Assembly: GCA_943330925.2 (NCBI GenBank)
Contig: CALQJP020000049.1
Span: forward strand, 1 to 10,513
Source of the DNA: Chryseobacterium gleum
Lineage (GTDB): Bacteria > Bacteroidota > Bacteroidia > Flavobacteriales_D > Sanyastnellaceae
Direction: 5' to 3'
Length of the DNA stretch: 10,513 nucleotides
Shown here: positions 1 to 5,729 of the stretch, one piece after another
Layout of the letters: each line of letters opens with the position of its first letter
Position numbering within the stretch: the stretch's first letter is position 1
Notes under the pieces: model-generated
What the model saw: the letters and a program-made list of their open reading frames with translations, nothing else
Databases searched by the model: none
What the model was told of the DNA's origin: nothing
Program-made: the position numbers and the translations under genes

Positions 1-133
1 GAGCGCAGCCGAACCACGGTTGGTGAGCGCAGCCGAACCACGGTTGGTGAGCGCAGCCGAACCACGGTTGGTGAGCGCAGCCGAACCACGGTTGGTGAGC
101 GCAGCCGAACCACGGTTGGTGAGCGGAGTCGAG
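1..133. repeat. 24-bp tandem repeat array, five exact copies plus a degenerate partial copy
   Basis: Five identical 24-bp units fill positions 1-24, 25-48, 49-72, 73-96 and 97-120. Each begins gagcgcagccgaacc and ends acggttggt. A partial sixth copy at 121-133 reads gagcggagtcgag. The array starts at the first base of the window, so it may extend further upstream. Each unit carries a small self-complementary segment (aaccacggtt). The partial copy matches the short gagcg-agtcga type of intergenic repeat that I recall from many Bacteroidota genomes; that match is from memory. The 24-bp period keeps one reading frame open, but nothing supports translation. Confidence 0.93.
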
Positions 134-189
134 GCGCAGCAATTCACCATAGAGCGAGAAACAGAATCAGAATCAGATGAGAACCTCCG

Positions 190-254
190 CCCATTTCACC
201 ATTTCACCCCTTCACCCCTTCACCCCCTCACCATTTCACCATTTCACTACCTTC
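190..254. repeat. G-free tract made of 8-bp TCACC-ending repeats, leader of ridA
   Basis: Seven 8-bp units run without interruption from 193 to 248. Their order is ATTTCACC twice, CCTTCACC twice, CCCTCACC once, ATTTCACC once and ATTTCACT once. The plus strand has no G from 190 to 254. The tract ends a few bases before the ridA start at 262, so it would form most of that gene's leader if transcription starts upstream. I see no TAnnTTTG promoter in 134-261. Such short repeats can change length by slippage, and a G-free leader would have little secondary structure. Both consequences are inference. Confidence 0.85.
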
Positions 255-261
255 GCCCCCC

Positions 262-642
262 ATGAAACACATCATCCAAACCGAACACGCTCCCATGCCC
301 ATCGGCCCATACTCACAAGCCGTGAAAGCCGGCGGCATGCTCTATACCAGCGGACAAATCGCCATCAACCCAGCAACGCAAGAATACACGCCGCTCGATG
401 TAGAAGCGGAAACCGAACTCGTGATGCAGAACATGCAAGCGGTTTTAAAAGAAGCGGGAATTGATTTTTCAGCGGTGGTGAAGACGTCGATTTTCCTCGC
501 CGACATGGGCGACTTCCCGAAAGTGAATGCTGTTTATGCTCGCTACTTCACGGGCGAATTCCCGGCACGCGAAACCGTGCAAGTGGCCTGTTTACCCAAA
601 AGCTGCAAAGTGGAGATCTCCATGATTGCCGTGTGCAGCTAA
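262..642 (+). CDS. ridA: RidA family reactive intermediate/imine deaminase
   Basis: A 126-residue protein of the RidA (YjgF/YER057c/UK114) family. These cytosolic trimers hydrolyse reactive enamine/imine intermediates, such as 2-aminoacrylate released by PLP-dependent dehydratases, to keto acids and ammonia, protecting other PLP enzymes. Family features visible: GPYSQAV at 15-21 with Tyr17, YTSGQIA at 28-34 with Ser30, and the C-terminal signature PARETVQV (101-108) with substrate-binding Arg103, followed by KVEISMIA with Glu118. Length matches the family. The ATG at 262 places MKHIIQTEHAP at the usual N-terminus. There is no Shine-Dalgarno; the leader is the G-free repeat tract. A small membrane-protein gene starts 19 bases downstream and may share the transcript. 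Identification as a RidA-type deaminase is firm; the in vivo substrate is inferred from the family. Confidence 0.95.
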   Translation: MKHIIQTEHAPMPIGPYSQAVKAGGMLYTSGQIAINPATQEYTPLDVEAETELVMQNMQAVLKEAGIDFSAVVKTSIFLADMGDFPKVNAVYARYFTGEFPARETVQVACLPKSCKVEISMIAVCS

Positions 643-658
643 TCACACCTTACATTTG
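626..658 (+). promoter_or_regulatory. Candidate Bacteroidota promoter (TTG, 22 bp, TACATTTG) ending at the small-protein start
   Basis: TACATTTG at 651-658 fits the Bacteroidota -7 consensus TAnnTTTG exactly, and TTG at 626-628 lies 22 bases upstream in the -33 position. The expected start of transcription is a few bases after 658, essentially on the ATG at 662. The transcript would then be leaderless, or the match is a chance one inside a ridA co-transcript. Confidence 0.35.
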
Positions 659-661
659 AAT

Positions 662-823
662 ATGTTCCTCCAAAAAATTCTGTACTACCTCGATCCTCGC
701 AATCTCTTCAAACGCGAAAAGACCGATTTGAATCTGCGCTTCATGCACGGCATCAACAAGATTTCCATTTTCATGTTTTTGATTGTGGTAATCGTGATGA
801 TCGTACGCTGGATAAAACGCTAA
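662..823 (+). CDS. Small single-span membrane protein of 53 residues, unknown function
   Basis: The predicted protein has 53 residues. A polar basic N-terminal half (DPRNLFKREK at 11-20) is followed by NLRFMHGINKIS at about 24-35, a hydrophobic segment of about 17 residues (36-49, rich in I, V, F, M), and a basic tail WIKR. This predicts one inner-membrane helix with positively charged flanks. It resembles short conserved Bacteroidota proteins that keep a MHGINKIS-type block before the helix; I think these are filed as DUF6728, but that name is from memory. An in-frame upstream codon at 626 overlaps ridA; the ATG at 662 gives the natural length and avoids the overlap. The gene follows ridA by 19 bases and its TAA directly abuts the gldD stop on the other strand. 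Function is unknown. Confidence 0.7.
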   Translation: MFLQKILYYLDPRNLFKREKTDLNLRFMHGINKISIFMFLIVVIVMIVRWIKR

Positions 824-1414
824 TCAGCGCCACTGCAGGGTTTGCGCAAGCCTATCGATGTCTGCTCGCACGAATTCAAGCACAGGCTGAATGGAGTCGG
901 GATTGGGTGAATTGAAGAAATAAAGCGCCCCACGAAGGAAGTGGTTCGTACTGTCGGTCAGAAAGAACTGCACATTCGAAGCGGCATCCCCTTCTATGTC
1001 GTAGATAATGCCATGCACATCGCGCGTGGAATCGCTCACCATCATTCTGCGCAAACCAGAGGCTTTCATTTCATGCTTGGCAGCGAATCCGTATGCGTCA
1101 TTCACCAGTTCATTGAATCGATTACCAACCGCGATGTATGTGCAGTGCACACGAGCATTGTAACGTGGATAGTAGATGTTAAACCAACATGAGTCGGCCG
1201 ACTGTCTGTCGCGAAACACTTCAATCTGCGCAACAGTCGACACTTCCAGATTCATCGGACATGCCGATTCGTAACTGCGATACTCTTGCTCTGGAAGGTC
1301 TATTCGAAAGTAGCCACGAGGCTTCGGCACGCTTGCCTCATCCATACCGAACCACCACCAACCACATGCAGCAAGGCAGGCAACAACAACAAACAAGAGA
1401 AGTTTCTTTTTCAT
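824..1414 (-). CDS. gldD: Gliding motility lipoprotein GldD
   Basis: A 196-residue predicted lipoprotein. A basic N-terminus (MKKK) and hydrophobic stretch lead to a lipobox LAAC with lipidated Cys17, followed by three tryptophans (19-21). The block KPRGYFRIDLP at 31-41 is the hallmark of GldD proteins, and the rest matches that family in length. In Flavobacterium johnsoniae GldD is needed for gliding and is linked to function of the type IX secretion system; its exact role is unclear. Translation could begin at TTG 1423, but the ATG at 1414 gives a normal signal peptide and is preferred. gldE lies upstream on the same strand, now separated by a toxin-antitoxin pair, and a TAnnTTTG promoter at 1486-1479 may serve gldD alone. 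The 3' end abuts the convergent small gene with no gap. Confidence 0.92.
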   Translation of the reverse strand: MKKKLLLFVVVACLAACGWWWFGMDEASVPKPRGYFRIDLPEQEYRSYESACPMNLEVSTVAQIEVFRDRQSADSCWFNIYYPRYNARVHCTYIAVGNRFNELVNDAYGFAAKHEMKASGLRRMMVSDSTRDVHGIIYDIEGDAASNVQFFLTDSTNHFLRGALYFFNSPNPDSIQPVLEFVRADIDRLAQTLQWR

Positions 1415-1478
1415 AATAATCAAATGCGTTGAAAAGGACTGTCACACATCTGCTGCGTCATCGTGTAAGCAACATTTT

Positions 1479-1512
1479 CAAACATAATGTAGTTTTCGAT
1501 TGAAGCGCCAAA
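1479..1512 (-). promoter_or_regulatory. Candidate gldD promoter (TTTG, 22 bp, TATGTTTG)
   Basis: On the minus strand TATGTTTG (1486-1479) matches TAnnTTTG, and TTTG (1512-1509) lies 22 bases upstream in the -33 position. Transcription would begin near 1475, leaving a leader of about 60 bases before the gldD ATG at 1414. The -33 element sits in the loop of a perfect 5-bp inverted repeat, GCGCC-AAA-GGCGC at 1505-1517. This would let gldD be expressed independently of gldE and the toxin-antitoxin genes. Confidence 0.5.
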
Positions 1513-1551
1513 GGCGCGGGCATTAGAGGCCATTATTGCCCTGCCTATTGC

Positions 1552-1860
1552 CTAACCTATTCGGATATTCAATTCCAGTTTACCACCAAAGCCAATCTCA
1601 ATTATTTTTTGCAAGGTGGATAAACGTGCTTCCTTGATATCGTTTTCGATTTTTGAAATGTATGATTTCGTTGTTCCAACTTTATCGGCAAGCTGTTCTT
1701 GAGTCATGCCCATTTCAATGCGCGTTTGGTGAATCATAGCCCCGATTTTGAAGGACTCATAACCTGCTTCCAGTTCGTCACGCTTTTTCGTACCTCTCTT
1801 GCCATAATTCTTTTCCTTGAACTCCTCGAGCGTCATTAGGTTCTTATTTTTCGCTTTCAT
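1552..1860 (-). CDS. higA: HigA-like antitoxin with XRE-type helix-turn-helix
   Basis: A 102-residue protein with a polar, lysine-rich N-terminal part (1-35) and a Cro/C1-type helix-turn-helix at about 40-90. The core MTQEQLADKVGTTKSYISKIE at 52-72 is the two-helix DNA-binding unit typical of XRE regulators. The ATG at 1860 lies inside the end of the preceding toxin gene, overlapping it by 17 bases, in the toxin-first order of HigBA and related modules. By family knowledge it binds and neutralises the toxin and represses the operon. The DNA is clearly richer in A and T than neighbouring ssb or rng, consistent with recent acquisition. The gene ends GGT TAG, as does gldE. Naming it HigA rather than another XRE antitoxin is by arrangement and similarity. 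Confidence 0.85.
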   Translation of the reverse strand: MKAKNKNLMTLEEFKEKNYGKRGTKKRDELEAGYESFKIGAMIHQTRIEMGMTQEQLADKVGTTKSYISKIENDIKEARLSTLQKIIEIGFGGKLELNIRIG

Positions 1861-2191
1861 ATTCCTGTTTAATCTTTAGTGCTTGATCGATTTCTCTTCG
1901 AGGTGTTTTTTGAGTTTTCTTTTGAAAACCATTCGCGATAACAACAAGCTGACCTTTATCAAAGAAGCAGAATATCCGAAAAATATCGCTTCCGTGTTGT
2001 ACCCTGATTTCGTAAAGCCCATCTGTCTCTTCAATGTGCTTGAGGTAAATCTCAGGGACACGTTCTAAATCTTCGATTAAGTCAAATGTCCACATAATTT
2101 TCGCCTTCACCTTCTTGTTTTGAAGGGAGAAGAACGATTGGAAATACCCTTTATAGAAAGTAATCTTCCTGTATTTCGGATAGTTATTCAA
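1844..2191 (-). CDS. higB: HigB/RelE-type toxin (Gp49-like family) of a toxin-antitoxin pair
   Basis: A 115-residue protein of the RelE/ParE superfamily, Gp49-like (HigB) branch. Recognisable conserved blocks are the N-terminal ITFYKGYFQSFF (10-21), RVPEIYLKHIEETDGLYEIRV (44-64), IFRIFCFFDKGQLVVIANGF (70-89) and QKKTQKTP (90-97). Members usually act as ribosome-dependent mRNA endonucleases that slow translation; whether this one is active cannot be judged from sequence, but no key block is missing. The only suitable start is TTG at 2191: the frame has a stop at 2203 and the next ATG is at residue 33, inside the fold. It overlaps higA by 17 bases. An inverted repeat lies 18-37 bases upstream. 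I see no TAnnTTTG promoter, so transcription may come from gldE or an atypical promoter. Confidence 0.85.
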   Translation of the reverse strand: MNNYPKYRKITFYKGYFQSFFSLQNKKVKAKIMWTFDLIEDLERVPEIYLKHIEETDGLYEIRVQHGSDIFRIFCFFDKGQLVVIANGFQKKTQKTPRREIDQALKIKQEYESEK

Positions 2192-2208
2192 AATGTAAAA
2201 TTAAAGAA

Positions 2209-2228
2209 AGTTTCCCTAAAGTGAAACT
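2209..2228. promoter_or_regulatory. Inverted repeat upstream of higB, candidate autoregulatory operator
   Basis: AGTTTC (2209-2214) and GAAACT (2223-2228) form a perfect 6-bp inverted repeat with an 8-base spacer, 18 bases before the higB start. HTH antitoxins such as HigA commonly repress their own operon through palindromes in this position. The role is inferred; the symmetry is seen directly. Confidence 0.4.
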
Positions 2229-2260
2229 AAATTTTTCGATTGTAACTACCCTCGGGAAGA

Positions 2261-2291
2261 GGTTAGAATCCTTTGCCTATGCGCTCTAACC
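2261..2291. repeat. 7-bp inverted repeat overlapping the gldE stop codon
   Basis: GGTTAGA (2261-2267) and TCTAACC (2285-2291) are perfect complements separated by 17 bases, and the second arm includes the gldE stop codon (2286-2288). No run of T follows on the minus strand, so it is not a convincing intrinsic terminator. It may be an RNA structure at the gldE/higB boundary. Confidence 0.4.
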
Positions 2292-3617
2292 GGGCAGAGT
2301 CACCTTCACTCGTTTGATTTTACGCTTATCTGCCGCCTCCACAAAGAGGTTGAAACCGTTGAAATCAACCGAATCACCTCGCTCCAATAATCGTCCCGAT
2401 TGCTCCAGCATGAAGCCGGCCAGCGTGCTGCTATCACCCCTGTGCTCTTCGAACACCGCGCCATCAACATCCAAAATCTTATATAAATCGACCAGGGGGG
2501 TTTTACCCTCCACTATGAAGGTGTAGTCATCGAGTTTCGAATAATGCAATTCTTCCTCATCAAACTCATCTTTTATCTCTCCTACAATTTCTTCCAGAAT
2601 GTCTTCCAACGTTACGAGCCCGGAAGTGCCACCATATTCATCGACAACAATAGCCAGGTGAATTTTATTTTGCTGAAACTCCTGCAACAGATCGTCAATC
2701 ATTTTATTCTCCGGAACATAAAACGGCTGCATAATAAGCGCTTGCCATTCAAACTCCGGCTTCTCAATGTGCGGCAATAGATCTTTGATAAACAGAAAAC
2801 CTGCAATTTCATCCGAAGAATCCTTTATGACCGGCATTCTCGAATACCCCTTTTCCAATACAATGGCGAGTACTTCCTGAAATGTCAGGTTTATGGAAAG
2901 AAACACGATATCGGTGCGAGGCGTCATAATCTGAGCTGCCTCCTTTCCGCCGAACGTTACGATACCTTCCAGAATTTTATGTTCCTCTTCTGTTCTGCCA
3001 TCGTCGGCAGTTAACTCAAGCGCATGTCCGAGCTCATCAACCGAAATGTTGCTTCGCACTTTGTTTTTCAATCGCGTCTCCAACAACGACGAAGAGCGCA
3101 TGAGAAACCAGGTCAGCGGACTGCACAAACGGCGAATGAACTCGAGAGGCATCGCCATAAAGCGAGCTACTTGCAGATTATTGCCGGTGGCATACACCTT
3201 CGGAATTACCTCACCAAACAAAACGATAACAAACGTGATGGCCACCACATCAATCATGGTCTGCAACCATTCCGGGTACAATCCATCAGCAAAAAACCCG
3301 GCTGTAATTTGTGATGACAGCAACACAATCGCAATATTGACAGCGTTGTTGGCGATGAGAATCGTTGCGAGCAAACGCTTCGGGCCCTTCTCACGATCGG
3401 GTGTTTCGAGCAGCTCCAAAATGCGCTGATCCGAACCGTGCTTCGAGTTAATTAAATCAGCCTTTTGCGCAGGGGTTAGGGAAAACATAGCCACCTCGCT
3501 GCTAGAGATGAGCGCACTGCACAAAAGCAGAAGCAACACCGCCAATAAAGGACCGGTGTTGCTCCAAACAGTTAAAAGAATTGTCGCAGTATGTGCGCTT
3601 AAACTAATTGTTTCCAA
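2286..3617 (-). CDS. gldE: Gliding motility protein GldE (DUF21/CNNM, CBS pair, CorC-HlyC)
   Basis: A 443-residue membrane protein. A DUF21 (CNNM) transmembrane domain covers about 20-205, with hydrophobic spans near 22-44, 84-104 and 118-137 and the motif FGEVIPK at 134-140. Two CBS domains follow: the first starts near MTPRTDIV (231-238), and the second ends in VVDEYGGTSGLVTLEDILEE (324-343). A CorC/HlyC transporter-associated domain covers about 362-440. Relatives include magnesium/cobalt-efflux type proteins. In F. johnsoniae gldE lies next to gldD and is associated with gliding, so this identification rests on domain order plus neighbourhood. The start appears to be TTG at 3617: an in-frame TGA lies two codons upstream and the next ATG (residue 44) would remove the first membrane span. 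ssb ends 20 bases upstream, suggesting one transcript. Confidence 0.9.
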   Translation of the reverse strand: METISLSAHTATILLTVWSNTGPLLAVLLLLLCSALISSSEVAMFSLTPAQKADLINSKHGSDQRILELLETPDREKGPKRLLATILIANNAVNIAIVLLSSQITAGFFADGLYPEWLQTMIDVVAITFVIVLFGEVIPKVYATGNNLQVARFMAMPLEFIRRLCSPLTWFLMRSSSLLETRLKNKVRSNISVDELGHALELTADDGRTEEEHKILEGIVTFGGKEAAQIMTPRTDIVFLSINLTFQEVLAIVLEKGYSRMPVIKDSSDEIAGFLFIKDLLPHIEKPEFEWQALIMQPFYVPENKMIDDLLQEFQQNKIHLAIVVDEYGGTSGLVTLEDILEEIVGEIKDEFDEEELHYSKLDDYTFIVEGKTPLVDLYKILDVDGAVFEEHRGDSSTLAGFMLEQSGRLLERGDSVDFNGFNLFVEAADKRKIKRVKVTLPG

Positions 3618-3637
3618 ACTTCAAATATTCGTTCGAC

Positions 3638-4069
3638 TTAAAATGGAAGATCATCGTCTCCAACAGCTGCCGGCACCGGCGCGGGGGCAGATTGCTCCGT
3701 AGTTGCAGGTTGAGAAGTACCTTCAACGGTAGTTCTTGAACCTGTGAGTACGATTTCGTTTGCGACCACCTCCGTGAAGTAGCGCGTTTCACCTTCCTTG
3801 GTTTGATACTGGCGTGTGCGCAGGCTGCCCTCGATGTACACCTGACTTCCCTTGTGGAGGAATTGTGCAAGTTTGGTAAGCCCCGGACGATTCACACGAA
3901 CGTTGTGCCATTCGGTAGGCAGATCGATCCGCTGTGCCTTTTCCTTATCCCAGTAGCTTTCAGTTGTAGCCATTGGAAAGGAAACAACCACTCCGCCGTT
4001 GTCGAAGTTTTTTGTTTCTGGGTCTCGGCCCAAGTTGCCGAGCAAGATCACTTTGTTTACTGTTGCCAT
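3638..4069 (-). CDS. ssb: Single-stranded DNA-binding protein
   Basis: A 143-residue SSB. The N-terminal OB fold (about 1-110) starts VNKVILLGNLGRDPE (4-18) and contains WHNVRV (54-59), KGSQVYIEGSLRTRQY (73-88) and the aromatic residues used to stack on single-stranded DNA. A flexible linker rich in P, A, T and Q (112-136) leads to the acidic tip DDDLPF (138-143), the docking peptide for replication and repair partners. It acts as a tetramer at forks and gaps. Length is normal for the family. The ATG at 4069 gives the standard MATVNKVIL start. It lies between mutY (100 bases upstream) and gldE (20 bases downstream) on the same strand, the order known in other Flavobacteria, and has its own candidate promoter at 4117-4110. 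Confidence 0.96.
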   Translation of the reverse strand: MATVNKVILLGNLGRDPETKNFDNGGVVVSFPMATTESYWDKEKAQRIDLPTEWHNVRVNRPGLTKLAQFLHKGSQVYIEGSLRTRQYQTKEGETRYFTEVVANEIVLTGSRTTVEGTSQPATTEQSAPAPVPAAVGDDDLPF

Positions 4070-4109
4070 GTGTTTAAAAAATTTAGGGTGAATAATGAAT
4101 TGAACGCCG

Positions 4110-4136
4110 CAAACCTAGAACCAACTTCCTGTTCAA
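4110..4136 (-). promoter_or_regulatory. Candidate ssb promoter (TAGGTTTG)
   Basis: TAGGTTTG on the minus strand (4117-4110) matches TAnnTTTG. TTG at 4136-4134 is 16 bases upstream, slightly short for a -33 element. The predicted start near 4106 would give a leader of about 37 bases before the ssb ATG. The -7 match is exact and the -33 weak. Confidence 0.45.
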
Positions 4137-4169
4137 CCTTATTCCCCAAAGGAATGATTTATAGCAAAA

Positions 4170-5234
4170 TTATTCCATTCCATGCAGCACTTGGCCATGC
4201 TCCTGGATATATCTATCAACAAGTCTTGAAACGCCGAGATTCTCCAATTCATCAATAGGCAACCACTGCTCAGAATCACGAGATGCAATTTTGCTTGGCA
4301 GTTTTACCTCCAGAAAAACAGCATGTATACGTCGGTGTGAAAGCACATGAAAGAGCTCAATGGGAGAAGAATGAAGCAACACATTCTTGGAAGTTCCTCG
4401 GTCCTCGCACCATTGATCCAGAGCAGAGGCAACATCCAAGGCAACATCCGAATCAATGGATGGAAAATCGTAGAGCCCTTTCCAAATACCGGAATGCTGT
4501 CGATGCCGAACCAGGACACTGCCTTCATGAACGGCAACGACATAATACATCCATAGGTCAGTAACCTTAGTCTTGGCCGCCTTCATCGGGAAGTCGGCCT
4601 GTCGGCCTCCGGCAAAAGCAAGGCAAGCGGCTTTGAGCGGACAAACCTCGCAATTGGGTTTCTGCGGTGTGCATTGCAGAGCACCAAACTCCATGATGGC
4701 CTGGTTGAACAGAGCCGGATTTTGCGGGTCAATCCATTCGTTGAGTACCTTATTGATAGCAGCCCTTCCCGGAGGCTTGTCGACAGGCTCCTCCATTGCA
4801 AGTATCCTGGAAACAACCCGCTGCACATTTCCATCCAGCACGGGCACACATTCATCATAGCAAAAGGATGCAATCGCCGCAGCCGTGTAATCGCCTACCC
4901 CCTTCAGCATTTTCATTTCAGCTGCAGTTTGAGGAAAAACGCCACCCATTTCGAAAGCTACTTTCTTCGCAGTAGCATGGAGGTTGCGCGCTCGGCTGTA
5001 ATAACCCAACCCCTGCCAAGCCTTCAACACCTCGCCTTCAGAAGCCGAAGCCAGGTCAAACACGGTCGGGAACAACTCCAAGAATCGATGATAGTAGCTC
5101 ATTCCCTGGTTCACCCGAGTTTGCTGCAAAATAACCTCTGAAAGCCAGATTGCATAAGGTTCGCGCGTATGCCTCCAGGGCAAATCCCTCTTATGCTGCA
5201 AATACCAGGAAACGAGTGTGGAAGACATTCTCAT
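4170..5234 (-). CDS. mutY: Adenine DNA glycosylase MutY
   Basis: From ATG 5234 the protein has 354 residues, close to E. coli MutY (350). It removes adenine mispaired with 8-oxoguanine, starting base excision repair. Seen in order, numbered from 5234: LPWR near the N-terminus; WLSEVILQQT with catalytic Glu33; the helix-hairpin-helix LKGVGDYTAAAIASF (110-124); VPVLDGNVQRV with catalytic Asp134; four cysteines spaced C-x6-C-x2-C-x5-C (188, 195, 198, 204) that bind a 4Fe-4S cluster; and a C-terminal NUDIX-like 8-oxoguanine recognition domain containing LSHRRIH. The frame is open further upstream to 5297, but that extension (MFSGGLFLCLYCPLF) lies outside the family pattern and is probably untranslated. 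ssb lies downstream on the same strand; the HU gene is divergent. I found no TAnnTTTG promoter for mutY in 5235-5340. Confidence 0.95.
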   Translation of the reverse strand: MRMSSTLVSWYLQHKRDLPWRHTREPYAIWLSEVILQQTRVNQGMSYYHRFLELFPTVFDLASASEGEVLKAWQGLGYYSRARNLHATAKKVAFEMGGVFPQTAAEMKMLKGVGDYTAAAIASFCYDECVPVLDGNVQRVVSRILAMEEPVDKPPGRAAINKVLNEWIDPQNPALFNQAIMEFGALQCTPQKPNCEVCPLKAACLAFAGGRQADFPMKAAKTKVTDLWMYYVVAVHEGSVLVRHRQHSGIWKGLYDFPSIDSDVALDVASALDQWCEDRGTSKNVLLHSSPIELFHVLSHRRIHAVFLEVKLPSKIASRDSEQWLPIDELENLGVSRLVDRYIQEHGQVLHGME

Positions 5235-5347
5235 AGGCAGCGCAATGTTATTGAACAACGGGCAATACAAGCACAAAAACAGGCCACCGCTAAACACCGG
5301 GTGTAATTCATTGAAAGGACGTTTCCTAACATTCAGTAAAAGAACAC

Positions 5348-5377
5348 TTTGGAAATAAAAAAAGCGGAGTATATTTG
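5348..5377 (+). promoter_or_regulatory. Promoter of the HU cluster (TTTG, 18 bp, TATATTTG)
   Basis: TTTG at 5348-5351 and TATATTTG at 5370-5377 are separated by 18 bases, a close match to the Bacteroidota primary sigma consensus. Transcription would start near 5381, giving an AT-rich leader of about 43 bases before the HU ATG at 5424. This is the best promoter in the window and probably drives HU, the TPR gene and the mini ribosomal protein gene. Confidence 0.7.
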
Positions 5378-5423
5378 CCGCCCGTTTAAAAAATACCTAA
5401 TAGACAATTAATAATACCACGAT

Positions 5424-5729
5424 ATGACAAAAGCAGACATAGTAACCGAGATCTCCAACAAAACAGGCATCGACCGCAACGACGTTCTTGCCATTGTTGA
5501 AGGTTTTATGGGCACCGTGAAAAACGCTATGGAAAATGGTGAAAACGTTTATTTGCGCGGTTTCGGAAGCTTCATAGTTAAGAAGCGTGCAGAGAAGTTG
5601 GGTCGTAACATCTTGGCGAAAACAAGTGTTGTTATTCCGGCTCACTACATACCTGCATTTAAGCCTGCTAAAGAGTTTATGGATGATGTGAAGGCTAAAG
5701 TGAAAGTTGATCAGAATGCCAATGCCTAA
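5424..5729 (+). CDS. HU/IHF-family nucleoid DNA-binding protein
   Basis: A 101-residue HU/IHF-family protein, a dimeric DNA-bending protein that organises the nucleoid. The helical dimerisation part is MTKADIVTEISNKTG at the start, followed by VYLRGFGSFIVKKRAEKLGRN (42-62) and the beta-arm to the C-terminal helix with IPAFKPAKEF (76-85). Residue 63, at the tip of the arm, is Ile (RNI), where E. coli HU and IHF have the intercalating Pro of RNP. I recall this Ile variant as usual in one Bacteroidota HU subgroup. The tail after about 92 is slightly longer than in E. coli HU. A strong promoter lies upstream, and the stop codon overlaps the TPR gene start, indicating an operon. Whether it behaves more like HU or IHF is not decided by sequence alone. 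Confidence 0.93.
   Translation: MTKADIVTEISNKTGIDRNDVLAIVEGFMGTVKNAMENGENVYLRGFGSFIVKKRAEKLGRNILAKTSVVIPAHYIPAFKPAKEFMDDVKAKVKVDQNANA

Noticed and set aside
1..133. CRISPR array
   Set aside because: The 24-bp units are directly adjacent with no unique spacers and no cas genes nearby.
20..265. 81-residue frame through the tandem repeat
   Set aside because: It exists only because the repeat length is a multiple of three; it is low-complexity, ends at the ridA start and matches no recognisable family.
1415..1423. TTG start for GldD three codons upstream of the ATG
   Set aside because: The ATG at 1414 gives a canonical lipoprotein signal peptide, so this was not counted among the TTG-start genes.
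4141..4176. Terminator between mutY and ssb
   Set aside because: ATTCC/GGAAT arms can pair, but the stem is only five bases and no T-run follows on the minus strand.
5235..5297. N-terminal extension of MutY
   Set aside because: The extra 21 residues precede the normal family start, include a hydrophobic cysteine-rich stretch unlike MutY, and a suitable ATG exists at 5234.
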